Shown in pieces: positions 23,961-32,436 of a stretch of 44,640 nt of DNA (its first letter is position 1; each line of letters starts with the position of its first letter). Under the pieces are notes generated by a model. The model ran no database searches, was not told the origin of the DNA, and saw nothing but the letters and a program-made list of their open reading frames with translations. The stretch is from CAWDPQ01 sp049642465. GTDB lineage: Bacteria > Acidobacteriota > Vicinamibacteria > Vicinamibacterales > 2-12-FULL-66-21. The translations under genes and the position numbers were made by a program. The stretch is from assembly GCA_049642465.1 (NCBI GenBank), contig JBAROV010000102.1, positions 1 to 44,640 of the forward strand, written 5' to 3'.

Positions 23961-25307
23961 TTAGACGTTCGTCGGGTTTGGATGCACCCACGGCGAACGA
24001 TACGGCCGCCGGAGGAGCTTGGTCGCTTCGGGATCCCCGATAACCTGGCCTTTTGCGTGGTCCCACGTGATCGATCGCCCGAGTTGCATCGACACGTTCG
24101 CGAGGATGCAGGCGGCGGCAGACATGTATCCCTGCTCGATGTCAGCAATCGGTTTTTCACGTGACTCGATCGAAGACAGGAAGTTCTTCATGTGCGCGCG
24201 AATAGCCGGCGCGACATGCCGCTCCAGGTCCTTCTCCGTCTTGTCTTCCGGGAATTGCTCGAGTTCGTACACCACATCCTCGTGAATGGGCTGCTGGCCT
24301 TTGCCCGACGGGATGAAGTCGTAGGACATGACGCTCGCTTTCAGCGTGCCCTTGTCCCCATAGATCGTCGCCCCCCACGGGTATTTGGGATCCGGCGCGT
24401 CTCCATAGCTACGGTGGGTCCAGACAACTGGAAGGCTGCCGAATTGAAACGTCGCGGTCTGCGTATCCGTGATGTTGGCTTTGCTCGCCTTGTCCACGAG
24501 AATGCCGCCCGATGAGCTGATCCGGTTCGGCATGCCGAGGTCGAGCATCCAGCGAACCATATCCAGCATGTGGACGCACATGTCACCAACGATGCCGTTG
24601 CCGTACTCCATGAATGCGCGCCACCGACGCGGGTGCACGAGCTCGTTGTACGGACGCATCGGCGCCGGACCGGTCCACATGTCGTAATCGAGATAGGGCG
24701 GCGGCTGCGTGTCCGGCGGATTCGTGGTGGCTCGCATGTGGTAGTAGCAGTAGATTTCAACGAGACCGACGGTTCCGAGCCGTCCTTCACGAATCACGCG
24801 ATCGCGAGCGTGAACGAGGTGTGGCGTGCTGCGCCGCTGCATGCCAACTTGCACCACGCGTTTGTACTTCCGGGCAGCCGCAAGCATCGCCTGCCCCTCC
24901 ACGACGTCAACGCTGATTGGCTTTTGAACCCAGACATCCATGCCCGACTTGACGGCCTCGATCATCGGCAGCGCGTGCCAATGGTCCGGCGTCACGATGA
25001 TCGCGATGTCGAGGTCGCGTTGCTTCAGCATCTCGCGGTAGTCGCTGAAGGTCCGCGGCTCTTTCTTCGACACCTGGCGGGTCGCCACCTGTTTCGCGGC
25101 GTCCGCGACCATGTTCCGGTCGACGTCGCAGAGCGACACGACCTCCACTGGCGCGACCTGGATCAGTCGAAAGAGGTCGGTCTTTCCGTACCACCCGCAG
25201 CCGATGAGACCTACCCGTTTTCTCGTCTCGGCGAGTTGCTCGGCGTAGGGGATTCGAGAGAACGCGAAGGCGGCGGCGCTGTTCTTGAGGAAGTCTCGGC
25301 GATGCAT
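23961..25307 (-). CDS. Gfo/Idh/MocA family oxidoreductase with Tat-type N-terminus
   Basis: The 448-residue enzyme begins with a twin-arginine-like leader (MHRRDFLKNSAAAFAFSR). A Rossmann NAD(P)-binding domain follows (VGLIGCGWYG, 33-41; SLCDVDRN; VTPDHWHALPMIEAVKSG). The usual catalytic EKP motif reads QKP here (128-130). The C-terminal alpha/beta domain includes YGNGIVGDMCVHMLDMVRWML and YGDKGTLKAS. Such exported members act on sugars or cyclitols and may carry tightly bound NAD. No SD is visible before the ATG; a purine/pyrimidine hairpin array lies there instead. Confidence 0.87.
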   Translation of the reverse strand: MHRRDFLKNSAAAFAFSRIPYAEQLAETRKRVGLIGCGWYGKTDLFRLIQVAPVEVVSLCDVDRNMVADAAKQVATRQVSKKEPRTFSDYREMLKQRDLDIAIIVTPDHWHALPMIEAVKSGMDVWVQKPISVDVVEGQAMLAAARKYKRVVQVGMQRRSTPHLVHARDRVIREGRLGTVGLVEIYCYYHMRATTNPPDTQPPPYLDYDMWTGPAPMRPYNELVHPRRWRAFMEYGNGIVGDMCVHMLDMVRWMLDLGMPNRISSSGGILVDKASKANITDTQTATFQFGSLPVVWTHRSYGDAPDPKYPWGATIYGDKGTLKASVMSYDFIPSGKGQQPIHEDVVYELEQFPEDKTEKDLERHVAPAIRAHMKNFLSSIESREKPIADIEQGYMSAAACILANVSMQLGRSITWDHAKGQVIGDPEATKLLRRPYRSPWVHPNPTNV

Positions 25308-25317
25308 GCCGAATGAT

Positions 25318-25383
25318 AGAAGGGAGAAGGGAGAAGGGAAAAGGGAAAAAGCATTCTCCCTTCTCCCTTCCTCCTTTTCCCTT
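25318..25383. terminator. Hairpin array (AGGGAGA / TCTCCCT) between co-directional genes
   Basis: AGGGAGAAGGGAGAAGGG words with AAGGGAAAA (25320-25350) are followed by TTCTCCCTTCTCCC and TTTTCCC (25355-25382). Nearly the whole gap forms one stem with a very short loop. On the minus-strand transcript it lies directly after the stop of the small secreted protein and ahead of the oxidoreductase start, so it can serve as terminator for the first. Confidence 0.7.
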
Positions 25384-25908
25384 CTATACGCCGATGATGG
25401 CGAGAATCTGATTCAGGAGCTGCGCCAGGCCGCTGGGATTATCCAGCAGGCCCGTGACGGCGCAGAGCAGATTGCCGAGCAGGTTGCCCGCACCGGACTG
25501 CGCGTCGATATCGAGCACGATTTGATTCAGGTGCACGACGAGACCGAGGAGATCGAGATCCAGCGGTCCCAGCTCGAGATGCAGGATGTCGCAGGTGGCC
25601 TGGGCCGTCACCTGCTGCGCCGACGCACCGCCAACCTGCACGGGAATCGCCAGCGTTCTCACGATACTCACGGGTCCTTCATTCGTCGTCACGGTGCCGA
25701 CCAGCGTGCCGACGCCGTTCACGGCGCCGTTGATGTTTGCGAAGCGGGTCAGGGTGAACGTTCCAGTGAAATTCTCCGCGGCCACCGGAATGGCCAGGGA
25801 GGCTCTGCTTTGTTGTGTCTGACCCTGCGCATTCGCCACCGGCGTTGCGACCGGCGCCATCAGCGCGGTCAGGAAAACAAAGATTGTCGCCAACGTCACT
25901 TTCTTCAT
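25384..25908 (-). CDS. Small secreted protein of unknown function
   Basis: 174 residues from the ATG at 25908, which has GGAG about 10 bases upstream. A Sec signal ends at about residue 27 (PVANAQG). Residues 40-100 look like a beta-rich domain (FTGTFTLTRFANINGAVNGVGTLVG). The rest is strikingly hydrophobic and Leu-rich, with two Cys (TCDILHLELGPLDLDLLG and LLCAVTGLLD) that could form a disulfide. I know this architecture from uncharacterised bacterial exoproteins but can name no function. The longer in-frame start at 25983 adds residues that do not look like a leader. Confidence 0.75.
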   Translation of the reverse strand: MKKVTLATIFVFLTALMAPVATPVANAQGQTQQSRASLAIPVAAENFTGTFTLTRFANINGAVNGVGTLVGTVTTNEGPVSIVRTLAIPVQVGGASAQQVTAQATCDILHLELGPLDLDLLGLVVHLNQIVLDIDAQSGAGNLLGNLLCAVTGLLDNPSGLAQLLNQILAIIGV

Positions 25909-26303
25909 GTGTGTCTTCTCCAAAGGCTCGTACCTGTCCAAAGGTTCGTCCCTCGATACGGCGCATGCCGCGCCTGGTAACACACTGCACCGCCCGCGCT
26001 CGCAAAGGATGCGTGGGCGAGCGCAGCGGCGTCCGCGTTGTGCGGACGATGCATAGGTATCAAGGGCGGTGCCTATTGAGCGCGTCCGTGTGGAATAACG
26101 ACCTGAGCCTGTAATCGGTCAAGCAGGCCACGGAGAATTTCAGCGATTGCGGGAGCAGACCGAGCCGTTTGAGGAGAGGACCAGCTGTTTGCTCGTTGTT
26201 CGAGCACACCAAATCTACACTTCGAGCAAAGAGGGAGAAGGAAGCGTGTCGCTCTTCCTTCTCCTTCCCTGGTCTTACTTAACTGCTGCGGTCCGTAGCA
26301 GTT
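25909..26303 (-). other. Gene-free gap between TonB receptor 2 and the small secreted protein
   Basis: No coding region is supported. The end near 25909 is the leader of the small secreted protein. A clean hairpin lies at 26234-26264: GGAGAAGGAAG pairs perfectly with CTTCCTTCTCC over 11 bp with a 9-base loop. It is the probable terminator of the receptor gene and uses the same purine words as the arrays at 25318 and 7069. Nothing else stands out. Confidence 0.6.
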
Positions 26304-26351
26304 TTAGAACACAAACCGCGCGCCGAATCGAACCCGACGCTGGGCCATTTC
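26304..26351 (-). pseudogene. In-frame remnant of a second TonB-receptor C-terminus
   Basis: Directly after the TAG of TonB receptor 2, and in the same frame, 15 sense codons read EMAQRRVRFGARFVF and then TAA. This is a second copy of an outer-membrane terminal strand; compare RVIRFGGRFLF just before the TAG. Seven of the last 11 residues match, but the DNA differs at many positions, so it is not a recent local duplication. The likely explanation is recombination between tandem receptor genes that left the tail of the lost one. Confidence 0.6.
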
Positions 26352-29300
26352 CTAGAACAAGAATCGGCCGCCGAAACGGATGACGCGCTCGCTGTAATCC
26401 AGGACGCTCGTAATACGGCCAAAGCTTCCGCCACCGAACCCGCCGTTCGGGTTGCTGTAATGCGGCGAGTTCGTCAGGTTGAAGAAGTCGACCCGGAATT
26501 CCGCGTGCTTCGAACCGAAACGAACGATCTTGACGAGTGATCCATCGAGATTCACGTACGCCGGACCCGTGAGCAGGCCGTTGCGCTTGACGTTCCCCCA
26601 AGTTCCAGCCTCCGGGGCCGAGAACACGGAGGTGTCGAACCAGAGCTCGTTCGATCCGATGCCTCCAAGTACTGCCGGCGTGCCGGTGGCGTTGGGCCGC
26701 TGCGTATTGCCGGGAGCGCGCAATCCGGCATTGTTTGCGGTGAAATTGATTGGTGTCCCCGAAACGGCTGCGAAAATTCCGGCAATCTGCCAGTCGCCGA
26801 GCACCTTTGCGAGAACGCCTTCCCGCAGCCATGAGCCCTGCGGACCCCACGGAAGCAGGTAGACGAAGCTGCTGGTGAAGCTATGTGTGGAATCGAAACT
26901 CGCACGTCCCCAGCTGCGCTCGATATCAGCCGGCGTATCAATGGTGCCGTTGCTGTCGCCGTTGAAGTAGTTATATCCGCGCCCAAGCGTGTAAGAGTTG
27001 GTCATCGACCAGCCATTCTTCAGGCGACGGTCTACTTTGATCTGCATCGAGTGATAGGTGGACTTCACCGGGATCGTGGTTGTGGTGCTGGCGGACCGGC
27101 CGAACTGAGCGAAGAGGGGACGCCCGGCGTTGTCAGCGCCCAGCGTATAGCCCGCGTTCAGATCGATCCGCGCGATGATGTCTTGTCCGCGGTTGCCAAC
27201 GTACGCGATCTCGCCGGTGAAGGCCGCAGGCAACTCGCGCTGGAACGCAACGTTCCATGAGTGCAGTCGTCCCTCATGGAGATCCGTTGGGACCGAAAAG
27301 AACCCCTGCTGGTTGAACGGGGCGGCGGGGACTATGCCGGTTTCCGGTATCTCCGCGAAGTTGGGAGGCGGGAGGCCGGCGGCCATCGAACCAGCCGTCG
27401 CGAAGCTGTTCGGCGGATTGATTTGGTTATTCTGCTTGACGGGGAAGTTGAATGCGTAGGAGTTGTCCGGCCAAGGAGTCGTGCTGACTCCATACCCAGC
27501 GCGGATGACGTTCTGTTGCCTGATACGCCATGACACGCCCGTGCGCGGGTTGAAATTCTTCCAGTAACTCTTCACGCCCAGATTGTCGGGCACCTGACTG
27601 TAGCCGGCCACGCGGAGCGTGTTGTTGGTCGCGTCGTAGTTGGAGAGTCCGCCCGGGCTGCTCAGTCCGACGAGTGGCGTGTAGTACTCGTGCCTGAGCC
27701 CCAGATCCACCGTGATGTTCGGGCGGACCTGCCACTTGTCGTGGACGTACGAGAAGACGCCCCAATGGCGTGTGCCTGGATCGACGTCGGTGATGAGATC
27801 CCGGCCGAGACTCTGAGGGGCGTCGAGCAGGAACGCCGCAAAGGCGTTGGCGAATCCGTTCTGCGCGTTGGCGTCGGCTGGAGTCGCCGTCGTTGCACCA
27901 CGGAAACGGAAAATGCCGCGTGGACCGCCGTTGTCCTGCACCTGCAGCAGGAAGTCACGGTTATAACGCAGGTCGCCGCCGATCTTGATCGTGTGGTTGC
28001 CGTGAAGCTTCGTGACCGTGGTCGCCATGGTCCACGTCCGTTCGGAGCGGTCCCATGGCAGTGACGCCGAGTATCCGACCAGCGTCCCATTGTAGCCGGC
28101 CACATCGATCGTCGTGATGCCGCTCGAGAAGCGGTTGAGATTGACGCCACGAATGCCGACCTCTTCGGAGGTGTTCAGCCCGTCTGCCTCCGCGAGCGCT
28201 TCATTGTGGTAATAGCTCATGCCGACCCGAATTTCCTGAATCAGGGTGTTCGACCACGTCTTGTTGTGGTTGGCTGCCACATTGTGTGTGGGGTTGGTAC
28301 CGAAACCGGCGAATCCCTTGATGCCACCCCAGATGCCGAACGTCGCCGGATCATAAGTGGCGGCGTTCTGATAGCTGTAGCGCACGGCCAGGTTGTCCTG
28401 TTGAGTGAGCTGCGTCGTGATCTTGATGTCGTACTGGTTGGTCCGCTTTTCCCTGACATACGGTGTTTCGTAGTTCGTCCCTCCGAGCGGAATCCCCGCA
28501 AGGTTGGGCAACGGGATGTTTTCGAGGATCCGGCGCGCGATCGGACTGATTCGGTTCGCCGGGATCTGATTGTTGGGGAACGGCGTGCGCCCGGTGCCGT
28601 CCGGATTCCCGGTCGCCGGGTCGTAAATGAGTGTTGGCGCCGCACTGAAATCGCCACTCCTGAAGGGCACTTCTGGCAGGTCCGCTCGGGTGATCCGGCC
28701 GCTGTCGTCATTGGTGCGGACGTAGTCAGTGAAGAAGAACAGCTTGTTGCGCAACAGCGGTCCACCGAGCGTGAATCCGCCCTGCAGGTACGTCGTATCC
28801 GGCGGTTCGGACGCCGCGGAGAACGGGTTCCTCGCCACTGTGGCGTCGGTGTTGCCGAACGCGAACCCCGATCCTTTGAATTGGTTGGTGCCAGACTTCA
28901 GCGTGACATTTGTGACGGCGCCACCTGCGCGACCGAACTCCGCATCGTAGTTGCTCGTCGTGACCGCAACGGTATCGAGGGCCTCGGCGGACGGAATGAG
29001 GACCGTCAACAACCCGGTCTTATGATTGTTGTCGGTCCCTTCGAGCTGCACGTTGTTTGCGAGCCGCGATTGCCCGTTGACGTTGCTCGACAGGCTGTCC
29101 TGCGAGTTGAAGAATTCCGAATGAGGGCGGAACGGCCGCGACGCTCCTGGCACCGTGATGAGCATTCCCTGGAAGTTGCGGTTGAACGCGAGGGGCATCT
29201 CCGCGATCAATGTGCCTTCGATAATCCGTCCCGTGTCCGTGCGGTCGGTCTGCAGGGTTGGCGTCTCAGCTGAGACGCTGACCGACTCGGTCAACGCCCC

Positions 29301-29678
29301 CACGCTCAGACCAATATCCACCCGGACGGTGGTATTGACGCTGACTTCGACTCCTTCGCGCACGAATTTCTTGAATCCTTGGAGCTCTCCCTCGACGCGG
29401 TACAGACCTGGCGGCAGATTCGTCAGGATGTAGTTTCCCGTGTCATTGGACACGGCGGCACGGCTGATGTTGGTCCGCACCTCGATGGCGGTGATGGTCG
29501 CGCCTGGTACGGCCGCGCCGCTTTCATCCCTGACATTTCCGAGCAGCGTGCCGTTTGCCGCCTGCGCACGGGCCGTTGACGGCATGCACAGGCCGATGAG
29601 CGCAAACATCAGGACGGACAGGACAGCGAGCTTCGGTACGTACAAAGTTACAAACGCCTGCGGAAAGCTTCGGCGCAT
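26352..29678 (-). CDS. TonB-dependent receptor with carboxypeptidase-regulatory-like domain (2)
   Basis: 1108 residues from ATG 29678, which has GAGGAGG upstream; an upstream GTG at 29705 would add nine. The signal ends STARAQA. A carboxypeptidase-regulatory-like domain follows (GTLLGNVRDESGAAVPGATITAIE ... LYRVEGELQGFKKF), then a plug (LEGTDNNHKTG, DAEFGRAGGAVTNVTLKSGTN). The barrel ends RVIRFGGRFLF. It is the same class as the receptor at 7419 but clearly diverged, so the ligands probably differ. It follows the SGNH-hydrolase gene on the same strand. Confidence 0.92.
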   Translation of the reverse strand: MRRSFPQAFVTLYVPKLAVLSVLMFALIGLCMPSTARAQAANGTLLGNVRDESGAAVPGATITAIEVRTNISRAAVSNDTGNYILTNLPPGLYRVEGELQGFKKFVREGVEVSVNTTVRVDIGLSVGALTESVSVSAETPTLQTDRTDTGRIIEGTLIAEMPLAFNRNFQGMLITVPGASRPFRPHSEFFNSQDSLSSNVNGQSRLANNVQLEGTDNNHKTGLLTVLIPSAEALDTVAVTTSNYDAEFGRAGGAVTNVTLKSGTNQFKGSGFAFGNTDATVARNPFSAASEPPDTTYLQGGFTLGGPLLRNKLFFFTDYVRTNDDSGRITRADLPEVPFRSGDFSAAPTLIYDPATGNPDGTGRTPFPNNQIPANRISPIARRILENIPLPNLAGIPLGGTNYETPYVREKRTNQYDIKITTQLTQQDNLAVRYSYQNAATYDPATFGIWGGIKGFAGFGTNPTHNVAANHNKTWSNTLIQEIRVGMSYYHNEALAEADGLNTSEEVGIRGVNLNRFSSGITTIDVAGYNGTLVGYSASLPWDRSERTWTMATTVTKLHGNHTIKIGGDLRYNRDFLLQVQDNGGPRGIFRFRGATTATPADANAQNGFANAFAAFLLDAPQSLGRDLITDVDPGTRHWGVFSYVHDKWQVRPNITVDLGLRHEYYTPLVGLSSPGGLSNYDATNNTLRVAGYSQVPDNLGVKSYWKNFNPRTGVSWRIRQQNVIRAGYGVSTTPWPDNSYAFNFPVKQNNQINPPNSFATAGSMAAGLPPPNFAEIPETGIVPAAPFNQQGFFSVPTDLHEGRLHSWNVAFQRELPAAFTGEIAYVGNRGQDIIARIDLNAGYTLGADNAGRPLFAQFGRSASTTTTIPVKSTYHSMQIKVDRRLKNGWSMTNSYTLGRGYNYFNGDSNGTIDTPADIERSWGRASFDSTHSFTSSFVYLLPWGPQGSWLREGVLAKVLGDWQIAGIFAAVSGTPINFTANNAGLRAPGNTQRPNATGTPAVLGGIGSNELWFDTSVFSAPEAGTWGNVKRNGLLTGPAYVNLDGSLVKIVRFGSKHAEFRVDFFNLTNSPHYSNPNGGFGGGSFGRITSVLDYSERVIRFGGRFLF

Positions 29679-29782
29679 CGCGTGTTCCTCCTCAAAAACG
29701 TGCACTGCAGATCAGCCAGATGAGAAACCCAGCTTGTATGGCCTGTCAAGCGAATATCGGGCCAAGATCCGGCGTCAGTGGC

Positions 29783-30589
29783 CTACCGCAGCGCCTGCTG
29801 AATGGCGGACTCGGCAAGGGGCGCCATGATCGCGTAACCCTTAGCATTTGGGTGCAAATCGTCGGCGCTGAGCTCGGCTCGAAGGAGGCCTTTGTCATCC
29901 AGCATTGAGGAAAAGTAATCGAGATAGACGTGTCCTTCGGCGGCCGCGTGCTTTTTCATCCAATCATTTAGAGATTTGATCCGGTCCATTGGACGGAGCG
30001 TCGTCTGGGGCGGCGCCGGAGTCGTGACGTGGTACTCGCTGACCGGCAGGACGCTCGACAGCACGACGCGGATGCCATTTGCCTTGGCAAGTTCCGCCAT
30101 TGACATCAGGTTGCCCTGGATGTCTTCGTTCGACATCGTTCCAGTGTTGCCGGCAATGTCGTTCGTGCCTGCCAGAATCACGACGGCTTTTGGCTTTAGA
30201 TTGATGACATCCTGGCGGAAGCGCAGAAGCATCTGCGGCGTGGTCTGACCGCTGATGCCGCGACCGACATATGGCTTTCCGGGGAAGAATTCCCCGAATC
30301 GGGGCTGCGGCCACGCGTCAGTAATGGAGTCCCCCATGAACACGACCCTTCCAGCCGCGGGCGCAAGGGCGCGATTCGCTTCGCGGTACCGCGCGAGGTT
30401 CGCCCAATCTCTCAACCGGGCATCACTCGCGAGCAGCCGATTCATGGCTGCCGCTATCTCGGGACAGGTTGGCAGCGGCGCAGGTGCCTGCGCGGCGGTC
30501 GGCGGTGTCTGGGCGCCAGTCGCCGGTGCCTGGGCTCCTGCAGGCACGGACAGGACAGTCAGAGAGAGCATCACGATCACGCGTTTCAT
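29783..30589 (-). CDS. Secreted SGNH/GDSL hydrolase
   Basis: 268 residues from ATG 30589, or 270 from ATG 30595. A signal (VIVMLSLTVLSVPAGAQA) and an Ala/Pro/Thr-rich linker precede the SGNH fold. Block I is VVFMGDSITDAW with the nucleophile Ser, block II GRGISGQTT, block III VILAGTNDI, and block V DDLHPNAKGY with the catalytic Asp and His. Such enzymes remove acyl groups from sugars or lipids. The 30589 start gives an ATGA overlap with the upstream small membrane protein gene, so coupling is likely. Its position next to a TonB receptor fits glycan deacylation, but that is inference. Confidence 0.9.
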   Translation of the reverse strand: MKRVIVMLSLTVLSVPAGAQAPATGAQTPPTAAQAPAPLPTCPEIAAAMNRLLASDARLRDWANLARYREANRALAPAAGRVVFMGDSITDAWPQPRFGEFFPGKPYVGRGISGQTTPQMLLRFRQDVINLKPKAVVILAGTNDIAGNTGTMSNEDIQGNLMSMAELAKANGIRVVLSSVLPVSEYHVTTPAPPQTTLRPMDRIKSLNDWMKKHAAAEGHVYLDYFSSMLDDKGLLRAELSADDLHPNAKGYAIMAPLAESAIQQALR

Positions 30590-30795
30590 GTGCATGGTTC
30601 GTCCTCGTCAGTGCGCTCGGTTCGTTTGCGCTTCAGATACCCGCCAATTCCCAACGACAGCATGAAGAGGCCGCCGATGATCGGCGTCATGCGGATCGAG
30701 CCGTCGCGAAAGAATTGCATGCCGGCCGCTCCAAGACTCACCGCCGCTGCCAGGAACGCCAGCGCCACCGCAAGTGTTTGCACGGCGGGGGTCAT
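30586..30795 (-). CDS. Small two-helix membrane protein
   Basis: 69 residues with hydrophobic spans at about 5-26 and 37-52, then a basic and acidic cytoplasmic tail (KRKRTERTDEDEPCT). It has no recognisable family. The stop overlaps the SGNH-hydrolase start (ATGA), and its frame is kept open by typical high-GC codon use. Its 5' side runs straight into the GGTTCA array. Confidence 0.6.
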   Translation of the reverse strand: MTPAVQTLAVALAFLAAAVSLGAAGMQFFRDGSIRMTPIIGGLFMLSLGIGGYLKRKRTERTDEDEPCT

Positions 30796-30807
30796 AGTAA
30801 TTGAAAT

Positions 30808-31026
30808 GGTTCAGAAAAGGGTTCAGAGGGGGTTCAGAGAGGGTTCAGAGAGGGTTCAAAAAGGTTCAAAGGTTCAGGAGGTTCAAAGGTTCAGGAGGTT
30901 CAGGGGGTTCACAAAGGTTCGCAGATGGTTCAGAATTTCGCCGAACCGTTTCTGAACCCTTGAACCGTGAACCATTTGCACCGGCTCTGAACCCTTTGTG
31001 AACCCTTTCTGAACCCATTCTGAACT
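30808..31026. repeat. GGTTCA / TGAACC inverted word array filling a divergent gap
   Basis: About 13 GGTTCA-type words spaced 8-12 bases apart (30808-30935) are followed by about eight TGAACC-type words (30942-31026). The fillers between words are mostly G/A on the left and C/T on the right, so the whole block folds into one long imperfect hairpin. It occupies nearly all of the space between the small membrane protein (-) and the MetE-like gene (+), and the last word ends two bases before the ATG. Confidence 0.85.
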
Positions 31027-31027
31027 C

Positions 31028-32239
31028 ATGCCCTACACGATCACAAAAGACTTGATCCTCCCCAGCACCGTCACCGGATCCTGGCCGCGTCCCCGCTGGT
31101 TCGACATGAGCATGTGGGGAAAACCGCTCGATACCTGCATGATGGACATTCGCTTCCGCGAGAAGTTTCAGGACGCGCTTGCCGTCGTCATCAGCGACGA
31201 AGAGCGTGCAGGGCTCGACATCCTGACGCACGGCGACTTTCACTGCGATGAGGACTTCGCCGGGCGGAGCTGGCATCACTACCCGCTCCAGCGCTGGACT
31301 GGATTCGAAGGCGATTACCTGCAGTCGGAGGAGACGAGAAGTCCGTGGCTTCGATATCCGCCGGGAACGTTGCTGAACGAGATCTACACCGCCTGGCGGT
31401 GGCCGCGAGTCGTGGGGAAGATCGAGCACCGGCCGCTGGATTATCCAAAGATCTGGCGCCTCGCCCAGGGGAAGTCACGCAAGCCGCTGCGCTTCGGGAC
31501 GTGCTGCTCCCAGGTGATGGGCCTCTTTCTCGACATTCACACCACCAAGTACAAAGACAACCGCGAAGTGGTCTGGGACATGGCGGTCGCCATGAACAAG
31601 GAATTGCTCGCGCTTCGAGATGCCGGCTGCCGGTGCATTCAAATCGAAGAGCCGACGCTGCACTTCATGGCCAACACGTTCGGCGCGACGCACGAGAAAG
31701 TGAAGTTCATGGTTGAGTGTTACAACCGCGAGGTCCAGGGGCTGGACGATGTGGAGATCTGGATCCACACGTGTTGGGGCAACCCCAACATGCAGCGCGT
31801 GATGGAGGACACGAGCTATCGCGCGTCCTTCGAGCTCTACCTCAACGAGCTCCGCGGCGACGTGTGGACGATTGAAACGAAAGATCGGCAGTTCAAAGAC
31901 GTCGAGCTGTTCGCCAGCCAGAAGGGCAAGCTGCCGAAAAAGATCTGCATCGGCGCGGTGAGTCATCGATCGCTACAGGCCGACCGGCCAGAGGACGTCG
32001 CAGATTCAATCCGAACTGCGCTGAAGCACATCGCGCCGGAGCAGTTGATCGTGTCGAGCGACTGCGGGTTTGGACGACAGGGGTGCAACCGGGAGATTGC
32101 GTTCTACAAAGCGAGCGCGATCGCGCAGGGCTGCAACACCGTCCGGCGCGAACTCGGGCTTGCGTCTTCTTACGTTGCCGCAGCCGATCCCATGCTGCAG
32201 GCCGATATCGTCCCCAAGACGGCGGCGGAGGCGGGCTAG
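31028..32239 (+). CDS. MetE C-terminal-like (cobalamin-independent methionine synthase family) protein
   Basis: The 403-residue protein matches the catalytic barrel of cobalamin-independent methionine synthases without the N-terminal duplicate. It starts PSTVTGSWPRPRWF. The predicted zinc ligands are H247 and C249 (IHTCWGN) and C346 (SSDCGFGRQ), and IEEPTLHF fits the substrate-binding Glu. Short MetE homologues may use methyl donors other than methyl-folate, or act in other thiol methylations. There is no SD; the start is preceded directly by the GGTTCA array. The stop overlaps the stop of a convergent zinc-ribbon gene. Confidence 0.85.
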   Translation: MPYTITKDLILPSTVTGSWPRPRWFDMSMWGKPLDTCMMDIRFREKFQDALAVVISDEERAGLDILTHGDFHCDEDFAGRSWHHYPLQRWTGFEGDYLQSEETRSPWLRYPPGTLLNEIYTAWRWPRVVGKIEHRPLDYPKIWRLAQGKSRKPLRFGTCCSQVMGLFLDIHTTKYKDNREVVWDMAVAMNKELLALRDAGCRCIQIEEPTLHFMANTFGATHEKVKFMVECYNREVQGLDDVEIWIHTCWGNPNMQRVMEDTSYRASFELYLNELRGDVWTIETKDRQFKDVELFASQKGKLPKKICIGAVSHRSLQADRPEDVADSIRTALKHIAPEQLIVSSDCGFGRQGCNREIAFYKASAIAQGCNTVRRELGLASSYVAAADPMLQADIVPKTAAEAG

Positions 32240-32415
32240 CTTTCGGACTTGAGCGCTTTACCCCTCGGCTTCACCGGGGCGACAAGCTCGCCACAGTTGG
32301 GACACTTGTAGATCGCCACTACATCGCTCGCGCGAATCTGCACCAGCTGGTTGAAGCCGCAGTGAGGACATCGAATCGAGGATTCGCTAAGGGGTTGCTT
32401 GTCGCTCTCCGTCAC
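32236..32415 (-). CDS. Short zinc-ribbon protein
   Basis: This 59-residue protein starts with GTG, and GAGG lies 7 bases upstream. It contains two CxxC knuckles: IRCPHCGFNQLVQI and YKCPNCGELVAP. Together they make a rubredoxin-like zinc ribbon with a Lys-rich tail. Its GTG is 21 bases after the stop of the NTF2-like gene, so it is probably in that operon. Its TAG overlaps the TAG of the MetE-like gene on the other strand. Function is unknown; ribbons of this type bind nucleic acid or protein partners. Confidence 0.8.
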   Translation of the reverse strand: MTESDKQPLSESSIRCPHCGFNQLVQIRASDVVAIYKCPNCGELVAPVKPRGKALKSES

Positions 32416-32436
32416 TCAAGCACCTCGGGGCACGAG

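Noticed and set aside
26352..26354. Recoding of the TAG in TonB receptor 2 as pyrrolysine or selenocysteine
   Set aside because: The codon follows directly on a proper terminal Phe beta-signal. A remnant of another receptor gene explains the downstream codons better.
30808..31026. A CRISPR array made of the GGTTCA words
   Set aside because: Units are 8-12 bases with no unique spacers of 25-40 bases, the orientation flips halfway, and no cas gene is near.
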